A DNA stretch of 64,000 bases from Terriglobia bacterium. Its GTDB lineage: Bacteria > Acidobacteriota > Terriglobia > Terriglobales > Acidobacteriaceae. The translations under genes were made by a program, and so were the position numbers. The DNA is taken from assembly GCA_020073185.1 (NCBI GenBank), contig JAIQFT010000003.1, forward strand, positions 56,840-120,839. The letters are read 5' to 3'. Positions 1 to 7,654 of this stretch are shown here, in pieces. Each line of letters begins with the position of its first letter. The stretch's first letter is position 1. The notes beneath the pieces are model-generated. The model worked only from the letters and a program-made list of their open reading frames with translations. It was not told the DNA's origin and did no database searches.

Positions 1-623
1 TGATGCTTGAGTCCGAACGACGGGTGCAGCCCTGCGGCGCACACCGCCCTCGCCACCATGGCACGCAGCACCGCGTAGCCGTAATTCAGATGGCTATTCT
101 GGTCCGGCCCCTCGCTGCCGCGCCGGAATTTCGCATCGGCGAACAGAAGCGGCCAATAACGCCGCGACGCCTGCGACTCCAGTTGGCCGGCATCGCCGGA
201 GCGGACCCGTTCCGCCATCGCCAACAGCCCGCCATCGTGGCCGTGCAGCTCCTCCAACAAGCGGCCCTGGTTGCGAATCTTGGCGCGCACAATCTGCTGC
301 CACAGCCGCTTGCGCAACGGCAGCGACGCCAGTGCCTGTTTGGCGAACCGCTCCGCCTGCGTGCCGTGCGCCTGCACCGGGAGCATCATGGCGACCGGCA
401 GATATTTCTGATCGCAGATCACCACCGATCCACCCAATTCCGCCACCCCGGCAATCACCGCCTGCGTCATCAGCACCCGCGGATGCGAGATGACCAGCAC
501 GGCGATCTCCGAGAGCGGTGTCGTAATCGCCGCCGCCCCGCCTTCCGGCTCGATCACAAGCTGCGCATTGCGCACGTGCAGCGTCGCCGCCGTTTCCGAG
601 ATGTCAATGATGCGGTCAGTCAT
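1..623 (-). CDS. cas1: Cas1 CRISPR integrase, N-terminal part (cut by window edge)
   Basis: Cas1 is the integrase that, with Cas2, inserts new spacers into the CRISPR array. The minus-strand frame starts at ATG 623-621, stays open to base 1 and gives 207 residues (MTDRIIDISET...). Seen: the signature LNYGYAVLRAMVARA followed by AGLHPSFGL near the truncated end, which matches type II Cas1 proteins, where this segment carries part of the metal-binding site. The start overlaps the cas9 stop by 8 bp, so the two genes are translationally coupled, as in cas9-cas1-cas2 operons. The missing C-terminal third (usual length near 300 aa), cas2 and probably the array lie left of base 1. Family call is confident; activity cannot be judged from a partial gene. 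Confidence 0.93.
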   Translation of the reverse strand, partial: MTDRIIDISETAATLHVRNAQLVIEPEGGAAAITTPLSEIAVLVISHPRVLMTQAVIAGVAELGGSVVICDQKYLPVAMMLPVQAHGTQAERFAKQALASLPLRKRLWQQIVRAKIRNQGRLLEELHGHDGGLLAMAERVRSGDAGQLESQASRRYWPLLFADAKFRRGSEGPDQNSHLNYGYAVLRAMVARAVCAAGLHPSFGLKH

Positions 624-3600
624 AAGCGTAGTGCGGCTGTCCCAACATGAGGGGATCGACCGCGATTTTTCGGCAGTTCGCAACCCGTAGCTGGTCCACA
701 GAACGAATGCGAATCAATTCGCTACCCTGTCCCTTTCGAAAATCCTTGAAAGAAACCCTTTTCAGATCTTCTAGTCTCCTTGCCTCCGAATGCCGTACGA
801 GGTCGATCTCGACATCCCCACTGGCTTCTTCACTAATGGTCCTCACAATGAACAGATCTTTTCGTCTTCCACCCGAATCGTCCATTTCCACCGTGTCTCC
901 TGGCATAAGTGAAAACAGAAACTCGGATTCAAGCCGTCTCGGTGCATCATCATGCGGCCACGAATGTCGCACTAAGTTGTCTTTGCTCTTCGTTTCTTTC
1001 AGGTCCTGCCACCTATCTAGTGCGTCTTTGCGGCTGACCACGCCCGGACTGTCCCACTTCTCGCGCCGATTCTCGTCTCGCACGATAAAGATCGGAATGT
1101 GGTGGTTTTCGGCCAGGGACACATTTCGTTCCCGAACTCCGTTTGCCACCGTTACAACTCTGACTGGCACGTGAATTCGCACCTTGCGAATCGGGATTTC
1201 CTCACCTTTCTTCGTTCGAAGTGCGGGTGGAGAATCCTTGAATTTCTTCGGGTCGCCGATCTCGGATAACTTTGCCTTTACAGCAGCCGCTATAGCGCCG
1301 TCTACGATCAACTTCTCTGCATTGATCTGAGCTGCGGTCAACTCCCAAACGAATTTGCGCTTATGGACCTCTTGCCGTTTCAATCCTCTTGCCACAGCAT
1401 ATGTATTAGCGTCGTCAATCTTGCCGTTCAGTTTCCGTTTGGGCCTGTGAGACACCTTAAGAGCCGACACCTCGGCCTCGATGCTCGACACGAAATCCTG
1501 CCAGGGTGCCTCTACGTATCGTGACGTGACTCTCTCCGCGCCCCGCGCCCCATGGAAAGCGGCTGCCGCACCACTCATACGCTGCACCACCCCTTGGCTC
1601 GTCAGCGCAATTACTACAGCGTCGATCGCATGATGGCGATGGTCGCTTCGTTTTGCCGGCTGATTTGGCCTCGGTTTCGGAAACAAGTGCCGAACGACAG
1701 CCTCCAATTGCCAAGCCCGCCGCAAGGCAGCGGTACTGATGCCGGTCGACACATACACCCGTCGTACTCGCCTCTTTGTTCCCGCCAACGAATCCAACAT
1801 CTCTTCGTCACGACCGCCATAAAGAGCACCTACGTAATCCGCCGCCAACGTGCTAGCGTAACGTGTATCGTTCAACGCTCGTGCGGAGAACTTTTCCAGT
1901 TCTTCCTCCGTCGTGATCTGGAACCGGCGTAGCTTTTCGCGGTTTCCCATTTTGCGCACCCGTTCCAGAATTCCGTCCCACTCATTGGAGGGACCACAGG
2001 CTTCGAAAGGCGTCCATCCAGCTTTGTACTTTCGGTTGAACTCCGCATCGCACAACGTCTTGTTCTGGAATGAATCGTCGGCAAAGCGCCGCTTCGGCAG
2101 TATGTGCTCCACATCGAAGCGTGGCGGCGATCCAAACAAGTCGGAGAACGCGATGCTTTTACCCGTGTAGGGGCATATTCCCTTGCACTCCTCCCATAGT
2201 TTAAGTTTCTCTATTTCAGCGCCGCATTCTCTCCAGAGCCGCACTTTCTCAATGTCTGCGGGCTTAACCTGCTCCTCGTCGATGCCGAGCTTGATAGAAA
2301 TTAGCTTCCGTAGCCTCTTGCGCTCTGTTGCATCTCGCTCCATGCGCTCATTTTCCAGCCGGCGTTGCTCCATGTTCCGTTTCAAATCGCGCGCCAACTC
2401 GATTCGAATCTCACGTGGTTTCTTCCCGAATTTGCGGATGATTGCGTTTACCGTCTTGCGCAACTCGGTCAGCGCGCGCCTCACGGCAGGGTTGGGAACA
2501 TGCGGCAAAACATCACATAGCGGTGGAAGAAAGTCGTGTTTCTCATTACCAGAAAAACTATTTCCGTAGCGATCCTCTTCCGCCGTCTTGAACGGCACCC
2601 CTCTCTCCATCAGCGGCAGAAGCTTCCTCAGCGCCTCCAACGATAGTTTGGAATATCCATCCTCTGCTTCTTTGCTGGCAAGCATCCGCGCCTGGTCCGC
2701 TGATAGCCCTAGTCGCTGTTGGGCCCACTCGACCAGCTTGGGCCCATCCTGCTCGTCCATCCACCGTTGTACGATTTCGTTTTTTTGATTATCCGTGAAT
2801 TCCTTCCACCCACTGCCAAACACTTGGCGCATGTGCGAGGCTGTGCGGTTTCCCTTGACCTTTCGCTCTGGGTTCAACTTTCCGGCAGCGCGCTCCAAAT
2901 TCAGGTGGGCTCCTCCGGAGATGCCGAGAAAATCACGAATTTGGCGGCATGACATCTCGGCTCTTCGTCCCAACTCATCCGCCAGTTTCGACCGATCTTC
3001 AGACGAAAGTTCCCACTCATCCAAACCGTCGATGACCGTGATGTCATTCACCTTCTGGAGCACCCGAAATTGCTGCGCTTCGAGGCAGCTCGTCGGCGCA
3101 CGCCTCTTGGTTCGCTCCAACCGGCATCGGCCGATCAGGTGTTTGTTTGTTGCCACGGGCCGCTGGTAAAAAAGGAGACGGTAAACGCGGCCCTTGAATC
3201 TCGCGTCACCCAGAAGTTCTTGCCAGTCTGCGTACTCGGCCTGATTGTCCCAAATTGCCTCGAATTCATGTTTGAACATCTGGCGTGCCGTGTACTCGCC
3301 CCGAACGCGCCGTTCCAGCGGGTTGCAGTTAGCGAAATACTCGCCGAGGGTCCGGGCGTTTTTGTCCTTCATTCGCCGATCCAGGTCCGCGATCCCAGCC
3401 AGCACCCTGCCGGTTTCCTCTTCAGCATTAGCCGGTTCCTGGAGAGTGCGTTTTGAGCGTTTGCGTGGCGACGCTGCCCCTTCAACAGCTCCCTCAGTCC
3501 GCCCACGTCCTGCCTTCCGATTGCTCTCGTAACCGCGTCGCTGCCCAAGACTGTAAAGTGCCCTGCCAAGTTCCTCGGGTTCAAGGCGATGATCCAGCGC

Positions 3601-4044
3601 ACGAGCCCGAAGGAGATAAGGCATCACATGTTCGACTTGCTGCACCTCCGGATACCAGGCACGAACGCGCCTCAGCAGTTCGTGATCCAGACCCTTCTTT
3701 TCCTTGCTGCGGGCGGGTCCATGCAGTATTTCTTGACGGACTTCTGGCGAAGTGCGCCGGCCAGTGCTCGCACCCGGGAGTAACCCTTTGAATTGCAGCA
3801 GGGCGAACAATTCTGACTGCCTTGCTGCGCGGCGCCGCGTTTGCCGCCGCTGCAAACGTGCGCGGCGCCGCTCTGCGGCGTTCGACGAATCGGTTCTCCC
3901 GACAGCAAACTTGACGGGATCTGCTCCCGCCTCAAACACGCGAACGCCGATGCCACACACTCTTTTCCTGTCCGCACCGACAGCTGCCCACCCCAATGAG
4001 CGCGTTCCAAGGTCAAGGCCCAAGATGTAGTCTTCGTTAGCCAT
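616..4044 (-). CDS. cas9: Cas9 RNA-guided endonuclease, compact type II-C
   Basis: Dual-RNA-guided DNA nuclease, 1142 aa from ATG 4044; an upstream in-frame ATG at 4056 adds only 4 residues. I prefer 4044 because GGAG lies 6 nt before it. Numbering from MANEDY: RuvC-I at 8-20 (GLDLGTRSLGWA, D11); Arg-rich bridge helix at about 55-76; recognition lobe including LGQRRGYESNRK at about 165-177; RuvC-II at 544-552 (E549 in IRIELARD); HNH at 643-672 (DVEH, H647, and N661 in FQNK); RuvC-III at 801-811 (HHAID, H805, D808). All residues expected for both nuclease centres are present, so it should cut both strands. Length (Nme Cas9 is 1082 aa) and the direct cas1 neighbour with no visible csn2/cas4 support subtype II-C. 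PAM cannot be read from sequence. Confidence 0.96.
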   Translation of the reverse strand: MANEDYILGLDLGTRSLGWAAVGADRKRVCGIGVRVFEAGADPVKFAVGRTDSSNAAERRRARLQRRQTRRRAARQSELFALLQFKGLLPGASTGRRTSPEVRQEILHGPARSKEKKGLDHELLRRVRAWYPEVQQVEHVMPYLLRARALDHRLEPEELGRALYSLGQRRGYESNRKAGRGRTEGAVEGAASPRKRSKRTLQEPANAEEETGRVLAGIADLDRRMKDKNARTLGEYFANCNPLERRVRGEYTARQMFKHEFEAIWDNQAEYADWQELLGDARFKGRVYRLLFYQRPVATNKHLIGRCRLERTKRRAPTSCLEAQQFRVLQKVNDITVIDGLDEWELSSEDRSKLADELGRRAEMSCRQIRDFLGISGGAHLNLERAAGKLNPERKVKGNRTASHMRQVFGSGWKEFTDNQKNEIVQRWMDEQDGPKLVEWAQQRLGLSADQARMLASKEAEDGYSKLSLEALRKLLPLMERGVPFKTAEEDRYGNSFSGNEKHDFLPPLCDVLPHVPNPAVRRALTELRKTVNAIIRKFGKKPREIRIELARDLKRNMEQRRLENERMERDATERKRLRKLISIKLGIDEEQVKPADIEKVRLWRECGAEIEKLKLWEECKGICPYTGKSIAFSDLFGSPPRFDVEHILPKRRFADDSFQNKTLCDAEFNRKYKAGWTPFEACGPSNEWDGILERVRKMGNREKLRRFQITTEEELEKFSARALNDTRYASTLAADYVGALYGGRDEEMLDSLAGTKRRVRRVYVSTGISTAALRRAWQLEAVVRHLFPKPRPNQPAKRSDHRHHAIDAVVIALTSQGVVQRMSGAAAAFHGARGAERVTSRYVEAPWQDFVSSIEAEVSALKVSHRPKRKLNGKIDDANTYAVARGLKRQEVHKRKFVWELTAAQINAEKLIVDGAIAAAVKAKLSEIGDPKKFKDSPPALRTKKGEEIPIRKVRIHVPVRVVTVANGVRERNVSLAENHHIPIFIVRDENRREKWDSPGVVSRKDALDRWQDLKETKSKDNLVRHSWPHDDAPRRLESEFLFSLMPGDTVEMDDSGGRRKDLFIVRTISEEASGDVEIDLVRHSEARRLEDLKRVSFKDFRKGQGSELIRIRSVDQLRVANCRKIAVDPLMLGQPHYAYD

Positions 4045-4055
4045 GAATAACTCCA

Positions 4056-4084
4056 TTGACGGGAATGAGGTCGAGCAGTATCCT
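4056..4084 (+). promoter_or_regulatory. Sigma70-type promoter for the divergent small RNA next to cas9
   Basis: TTGACG (4056-4061), a 17-nt spacer and TATCCT (4079-4084) form a near-consensus -35/-10 pair pointing away from cas9. Predicted transcription start is about 4090-4092. The -35 box overlaps the region just upstream of the cas9 ribosome binding site, so the two transcripts would share this short control region. Read from sequence only. Confidence 0.55.
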
Positions 4085-4090
4085 TCTCCG

Positions 4091-4196
4091 CAGTGTACTT
4101 GAGCGGCGATTGCTCGACTAATCTTAGTAAGCTTTCGTCGTGAGGCGACGCTTTTAAGCGACCTCTGAACGCCCCTGCGGGGGCGTTCGTATTTCC
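4091..4196 (+). ncRNA. Candidate tracrRNA
   Basis: About 105 nt between the promoter at 4056-4084 and an intrinsic terminator ending near 4195. The segment has no plausible ORF. In order it contains: a 5' part (4091-4130) that would hold the anti-repeat; small stems GAGC/GCTC (4101-4104 with 4112-4115) and ACTAA/TTAGT; a CGTCG-TGAGG-CGACG hairpin (4136-4150), in the place where tracrRNAs carry a nexus-like stem; and the terminator hairpin. Size, position beside cas9 and architecture fit a type II-C tracrRNA. Because the array is outside the window, repeat/anti-repeat pairing cannot be shown; that comparison decides the call. Confidence 0.55.
4167..4195 (+). terminator. Intrinsic terminator of the small RNA
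   Basis: A perfect 9-bp stem GAACGCCCC (4167-4175) with GGGGCGTTC (4180-4188), a 4-nt loop, then GTATTT. No plus-strand protein gene ends here, so it most likely closes the small non-coding transcript started at about 4091. Confidence 0.6.
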
Positions 4197-4227
4197 GAAC
4201 AACCGACTACGAACTGCGGACTACCGC
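4197..4227. repeat. Short heptanucleotide array
   Basis: Degenerate 7-bp units (ACCGACT, ACGAACT, GCGGACT) follow the terminator directly. It belongs to the set of heptad arrays found between genes throughout the window, here with its own unit sequence. Confidence 0.5.
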
Positions 4228-4901
4228 CAACTCTTCCCAAAACGGGAATCACTCACTCACAATTTCTGTTTTTCCGGTTGCTTGTCACAGACATCTCCTC
4301 CCCAACCCGCTATCCTGATCTTGCGCACAATGCGCCGAGGTGGTTGTGTTGATCACAGCCGCTGTTTAGTTCTTTGACAACTTGAGGCGCTTAGCAGGCG
4401 TGAGGCACGAAGTGCCGAGAGCCTGTTGCCGAAATCCTCAGGCCGTAGGCCCAAGGAACTCTTGTTACCCACTTGGTTATCATTGCAGATGAAATTTCGG
4501 GCCGCAGAAGTTACCCTTTCGGTTAACGAAGCCGCCTCCGGTAACCTACGGTTACCGTCGGCATACCGTGGAGATTTGTCAGGTATCGAGGCTACCGCGC
4601 CGCCGCAACTGCTTCTTGCCGTGAGCCTTGCGCCGTGAACCTTGCTCCTGGATAGGGGGGAGGGGGTCTGCAATACCCATTCGAGAGGGTTAATACCTCA
4701 AGAGTTACTGCGACGCCGAGACACACGCTCAAGGGCGAACGCGCTCCAGCAACTCATGATGAGCGAACGCGTCAGTAGGGCAGTTTCAGAATTGGTGTAG
4801 CCGCGAGAGCAAACACCGAGACCCCTCGACTCGGGCTTCCCGCGCCGGAAAAAACGCGCGGGAGCACTCCCTCGCTCGGCATCGGCCACAGAGAAACGGC
4901 T
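4228..4901. other. Gene-free gap between CRISPR-Cas locus and polysaccharide cluster
   Basis: About 670 bp with no convincing gene. The open frames here (for example minus 4353-4673) lack a ribosome binding site and any recognisable motif. No CRISPR-like direct repeats with spacers are present. The only structure I see is the group of GTTACC/GGTAAC motifs at 4464-4556. Confidence 0.6.
4464..4556. repeat. Cluster of GTTACC/GGTTA motif pairs, one a perfect palindrome
   Basis: Three evenly spaced motif pairs: GTTACCC with GGTTAT (4464-4480), GTTACCC with GGTTAAC (4510-4527), and the perfect inverted repeat GGTAACC-TAC-GGTTACC (4540-4556). The dyad symmetry could be a protein-binding site or a small hairpin. 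No function is assigned. Confidence 0.5.
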
Positions 4902-5909
4902 CTAATGCGCCGTCGCCGCAGCCTTTGCCGATAAGCGCCCAGCTTTGGCAAGCTCGCCTTCGATCCAGCGGTAGGTGACCGCCAGGCCCTGCTCCAGCGT
5001 AATCTTGGGCTCCCAGCCCAGCACCTTGCGGAGCCGCGTGTTGTCGCTGTTGCGGCCGCGCACGCCCTGGGGCTTGCTGAGGTCATGGCGGATGTGAAGC
5101 TTTTTGCCGGCGATGCGCGCCACCAGGTTGACCAGGTCGTCCACCGAGATCAAGTCGTCGCGCCCGAGGTTGAGCGGATCGCGGAAATCGGAGGCCATCA
5201 GGCGCAGCAGCCCTTCCACGCAATCGTCGATGTACATGAAGGAACGTGTCTGCTGGCCGTCGCCCCAGATCTCGATCTCGCTGCCGTCACGGGCCAGCGC
5301 CACCTTGCGCGAAATGGCCGCCGGCGCCTTCTCCTTGCCGCCGTCGTAGGTGCCGAGCGGCCCGTACACGTTGTGGAAGCGCACGATGCGGGTCTCGAAC
5401 TTGAAGTCATGCCAGTAGTACTGGCAGAGCTGCTCGGCGTAAAGCTTCTCCCAACCGTAGCCGGGTTCGGGATCGGCGGGGTAGGCGTCCTCTTCCTTCA
5501 GCGGCGCGATCTCCGCGTCCTTCTGCTTGTATCCGGCATAGACGCAGGCGGAGGAGGAGTAGAGAAACCGGCGAACGCCATTGCTGCGCGCCGCTTCCAG
5601 CATGTGAGTGTTGATGAGCGTGTTGTTGCGCGCGATGTCGGCCAGCGAGGCGGTGATGTAGCCAATGCCGCCCATGTCGGCCGCCAGGTTATAGATCTGG
5701 TCAATGTTGCCGCGGGTGGCGAGCAGGCAATTGCCCCAAGCGCGCAGGTCGAGCAGTTCGAACTGATCGGCCGCCGAGGGCTCGTACTCGGGTTGCTTGA
5801 TGTCCACACCGCGGACCCAGCAGCCTTCGGTCTTGAGTCGCTTCACCAGGTGATGGCCGATAAACCCGCCGGCACCGGTCACCAGTACGCGTCGATTGAT
5901 ACTTTCCAA
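4902..5909 (-). CDS. NAD-dependent sugar epimerase, GDP-mannose 3,5-epimerase-like
   Basis: Extended short-chain dehydrogenase/reductase acting on a nucleotide sugar, 335 aa. Seen: N-terminal Rossmann motif GAGGFIG (about residues 12-18), AADMGG, the catalytic SSSACVY segment and YGWEK (Tyr/Lys pair), then RFHNVYGPLGTYDGG and KAPAAISRK, which closely resemble GDP-mannose 3,5-epimerases. The product would be GDP-L-galactose or a related sugar, made in the cytoplasm for the neighbouring polysaccharide pathway. It is the last gene of the minus-strand cluster, 87 bp after the WecA-like gene. A GGAGGGGAGC stretch precedes the start. SDR family is certain; exact substrate is inferred. Confidence 0.88.
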   Translation of the reverse strand: MESINRRVLVTGAGGFIGHHLVKRLKTEGCWVRGVDIKQPEYEPSAADQFELLDLRAWGNCLLATRGNIDQIYNLAADMGGIGYITASLADIARNNTLINTHMLEAARSNGVRRFLYSSSACVYAGYKQKDAEIAPLKEEDAYPADPEPGYGWEKLYAEQLCQYYWHDFKFETRIVRFHNVYGPLGTYDGGKEKAPAAISRKVALARDGSEIEIWGDGQQTRSFMYIDDCVEGLLRLMASDFRDPLNLGRDDLISVDDLVNLVARIAGKKLHIRHDLSKPQGVRGRNSDNTRLRKVLGWEPKITLEQGLAVTYRWIEGELAKAGRLSAKAAATAH

Positions 5910-5996
5910 GCTCCCCTCCGTTCAGAACAGCAGATCAAGCCCGCGGGCGCCAGGTCAATAGGGGCTTAGTACCGCCACATGCCCCGCCGCGGCGCA

Positions 5997-7526
5997 TCAC
6001 GCCTGCGATTGGTACGGCCGCAGCGGCTGCTGGCCAGCGGCAGCGTCCAGGGCTTCCTCGGCGGTGATCTCGGCCGCGTGGGCACGATCCAGCGCTTGGG
6101 CCAGTTCGCCTGGGAAGTAGTGCGTCAGCAGGTTAATGTCGAGCATCAGCGGCCTTTCGGAGTACTCACGATAAACGCGGAAATGGCCGTGCCCCCTGTC
6201 ATCGCTGGCCAGCGCGAGGTCCATCCGCCACACGGCGGACTTGCCGAGGATCTCGATCGCATGGGGCTTGCACCACGCCATGCGGATTTCCGGCGCATGG
6301 CCCGTGGCGGACGCCGGTACGTACTCCAGTTCGTAGCCGTCGAATTCGTTTTCCGCGAAGGCGCTTTCCAATTCGAGCCGCACGGCTTCGACACTTCTGG
6401 ATTCGGCGAAGCTGGCGACGGCGCGACGCACCGCGAGGTTGTTGACGATGACCTGCTTCTGATCGAAGGTACGCTGGGCGACGCGGCGAAGCTCGAAAAC
6501 TTCTTGATAGCCGAGATGTTGGGCCCCCACCCAGACGATTCCGCCGAGCACGACCAGCACCAGGGCGACCGGCCCGCCGCCGGGCAGCAGCAGAAACAAG
6601 CTGAGCAGTCCGAACATTGCGGAAACGGCGTAGAGGATGAGCGTGGTCTGGCGCGGCGTAAAGCGTTTGAGCAGCTTGTGGTGGATATGTTCGCGGTCGG
6701 CAGCGAAGAGCGGCTTGCCGTTCATGAAGCGGCGCACCACGGAAACCATCGTTTCCAGGATGGGCAGGCCGAAGGAAACCACGGGGATGGCGACGGCGAC
6801 CATGGTCGGCGATTTCTGACCATACAGGGCCAGCGAGCCGAGCATGAAGCCGACGAACAGGCTGCCGCAGTCGCCGAGGAAGATAGTCGCGGGATTGAAA
6901 TTGAAGCGGAGAAATCCGATCAGAGCGCCCGAGAGGGTAGCAGTCAGGAGCAATCCGAATTGGTTGCCGTTGAGCGCCGAAACGATGAGAACGACGAAGG
7001 TAGAGAAGAGCGCGGAGCCGGTTGCCAGGCCGTCAACGCCGTCAATCAGATTGAAGGCATTGGTGATCCAGAGAATCCAAACAATGGTGATCGCCAGCGA
7101 AGCCAGCCACCCGAACTGCGAGGAGCCGAACAGGAGGGGCAGGCTCATGATGCGTAGTCCGCCGGCAAACACGATGGCGGCGGCGACCCCCTGAATGGCG
7201 AACTTCCAGTAAGGGCCGATACCGCGGATGTCGTCGTAGAGGCCGAGCAGGAAAACGATCGTCCCGGGCACGAGCAGAAATGCCATGGTGCGCATGTGAA
7301 ATGCCTGACGCACCGGGTGGCGGCCCATGTAGTAGAGAACCGCGGTGAGCGAAATCACCAGGGCGCCGAAAATGGCGACTCCGCCGATGCGCGGCAGCGG
7401 AACCGTGTGGACGTGGCGTTCGGATTGCGGGAGCGAGACCCAGCCGTTCTTCAGCGCCCGGTTCCTGACCACCCACGTAAGCAACAATGAGAGCAGGAGG
7501 GAAAGAGCAAAACTGCTCAGACTCAT
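5997..7526 (-). CDS. WecA/MraY-type polyprenyl-phosphate sugar-1-phosphate transferase with C-terminal extension
   Basis: Integral membrane enzyme that starts glycan assembly by moving a sugar-1-phosphate onto undecaprenyl phosphate. Seen: an N-terminal hydrophobic helix, LYDDIRG after the third helix, NAFNLIDGVDGLA (the Asp-rich NxxNxxDGxDGL signature), FLGDCGSL, and the HIHH loop: all family hallmarks, with about ten membrane segments to about residue 335. About 165 further soluble residues follow (starting near FELRRVAQRTF), beyond the usual length of about 340; this tail is unusual and unassigned. The start is uncertain: ATG 7526 used here, or TTG 7550 in the same frame. It is probably the initiating transferase of the cluster. 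Confidence 0.9.
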   Translation of the reverse strand: MSLSSFALSLLLSLLLTWVVRNRALKNGWVSLPQSERHVHTVPLPRIGGVAIFGALVISLTAVLYYMGRHPVRQAFHMRTMAFLLVPGTIVFLLGLYDDIRGIGPYWKFAIQGVAAAIVFAGGLRIMSLPLLFGSSQFGWLASLAITIVWILWITNAFNLIDGVDGLATGSALFSTFVVLIVSALNGNQFGLLLTATLSGALIGFLRFNFNPATIFLGDCGSLFVGFMLGSLALYGQKSPTMVAVAIPVVSFGLPILETMVSVVRRFMNGKPLFAADREHIHHKLLKRFTPRQTTLILYAVSAMFGLLSLFLLLPGGGPVALVLVVLGGIVWVGAQHLGYQEVFELRRVAQRTFDQKQVIVNNLAVRRAVASFAESRSVEAVRLELESAFAENEFDGYELEYVPASATGHAPEIRMAWCKPHAIEILGKSAVWRMDLALASDDRGHGHFRVYREYSERPLMLDINLLTHYFPGELAQALDRAHAAEITAEEALDAAAGQQPLRPYQSQA

Positions 7527-7654
7527 TAGGAACACTGATGCGCTCCTCAACGTCGTGGCGCAAATGCATGAATTATGATGCTTGGAATGGTACAGGAAGC
7601 GACCCCAGGTCCCAGGAAAAAGATTTCCACAGGCGAACCAAGTTGCTCAGTGAC

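Noticed and set aside
3672..4202. Minus-strand open frame overlapping the cas9 5' region
   Set aside because: Out-of-frame shadow of cas9; the cas9 frame carries all family motifs.
4353..4673. 106-codon minus-strand open frame in the gene-free gap
   Set aside because: No ribosome binding site, no family motif, and it runs through the repeated dyads.
4100..4900. Possible CRISPR array next to cas9
   Set aside because: No repeat of 24-40 bp recurs at regular spacing; the only repeats are short dyads and heptads. The array is probably left of the window, beyond cas1.
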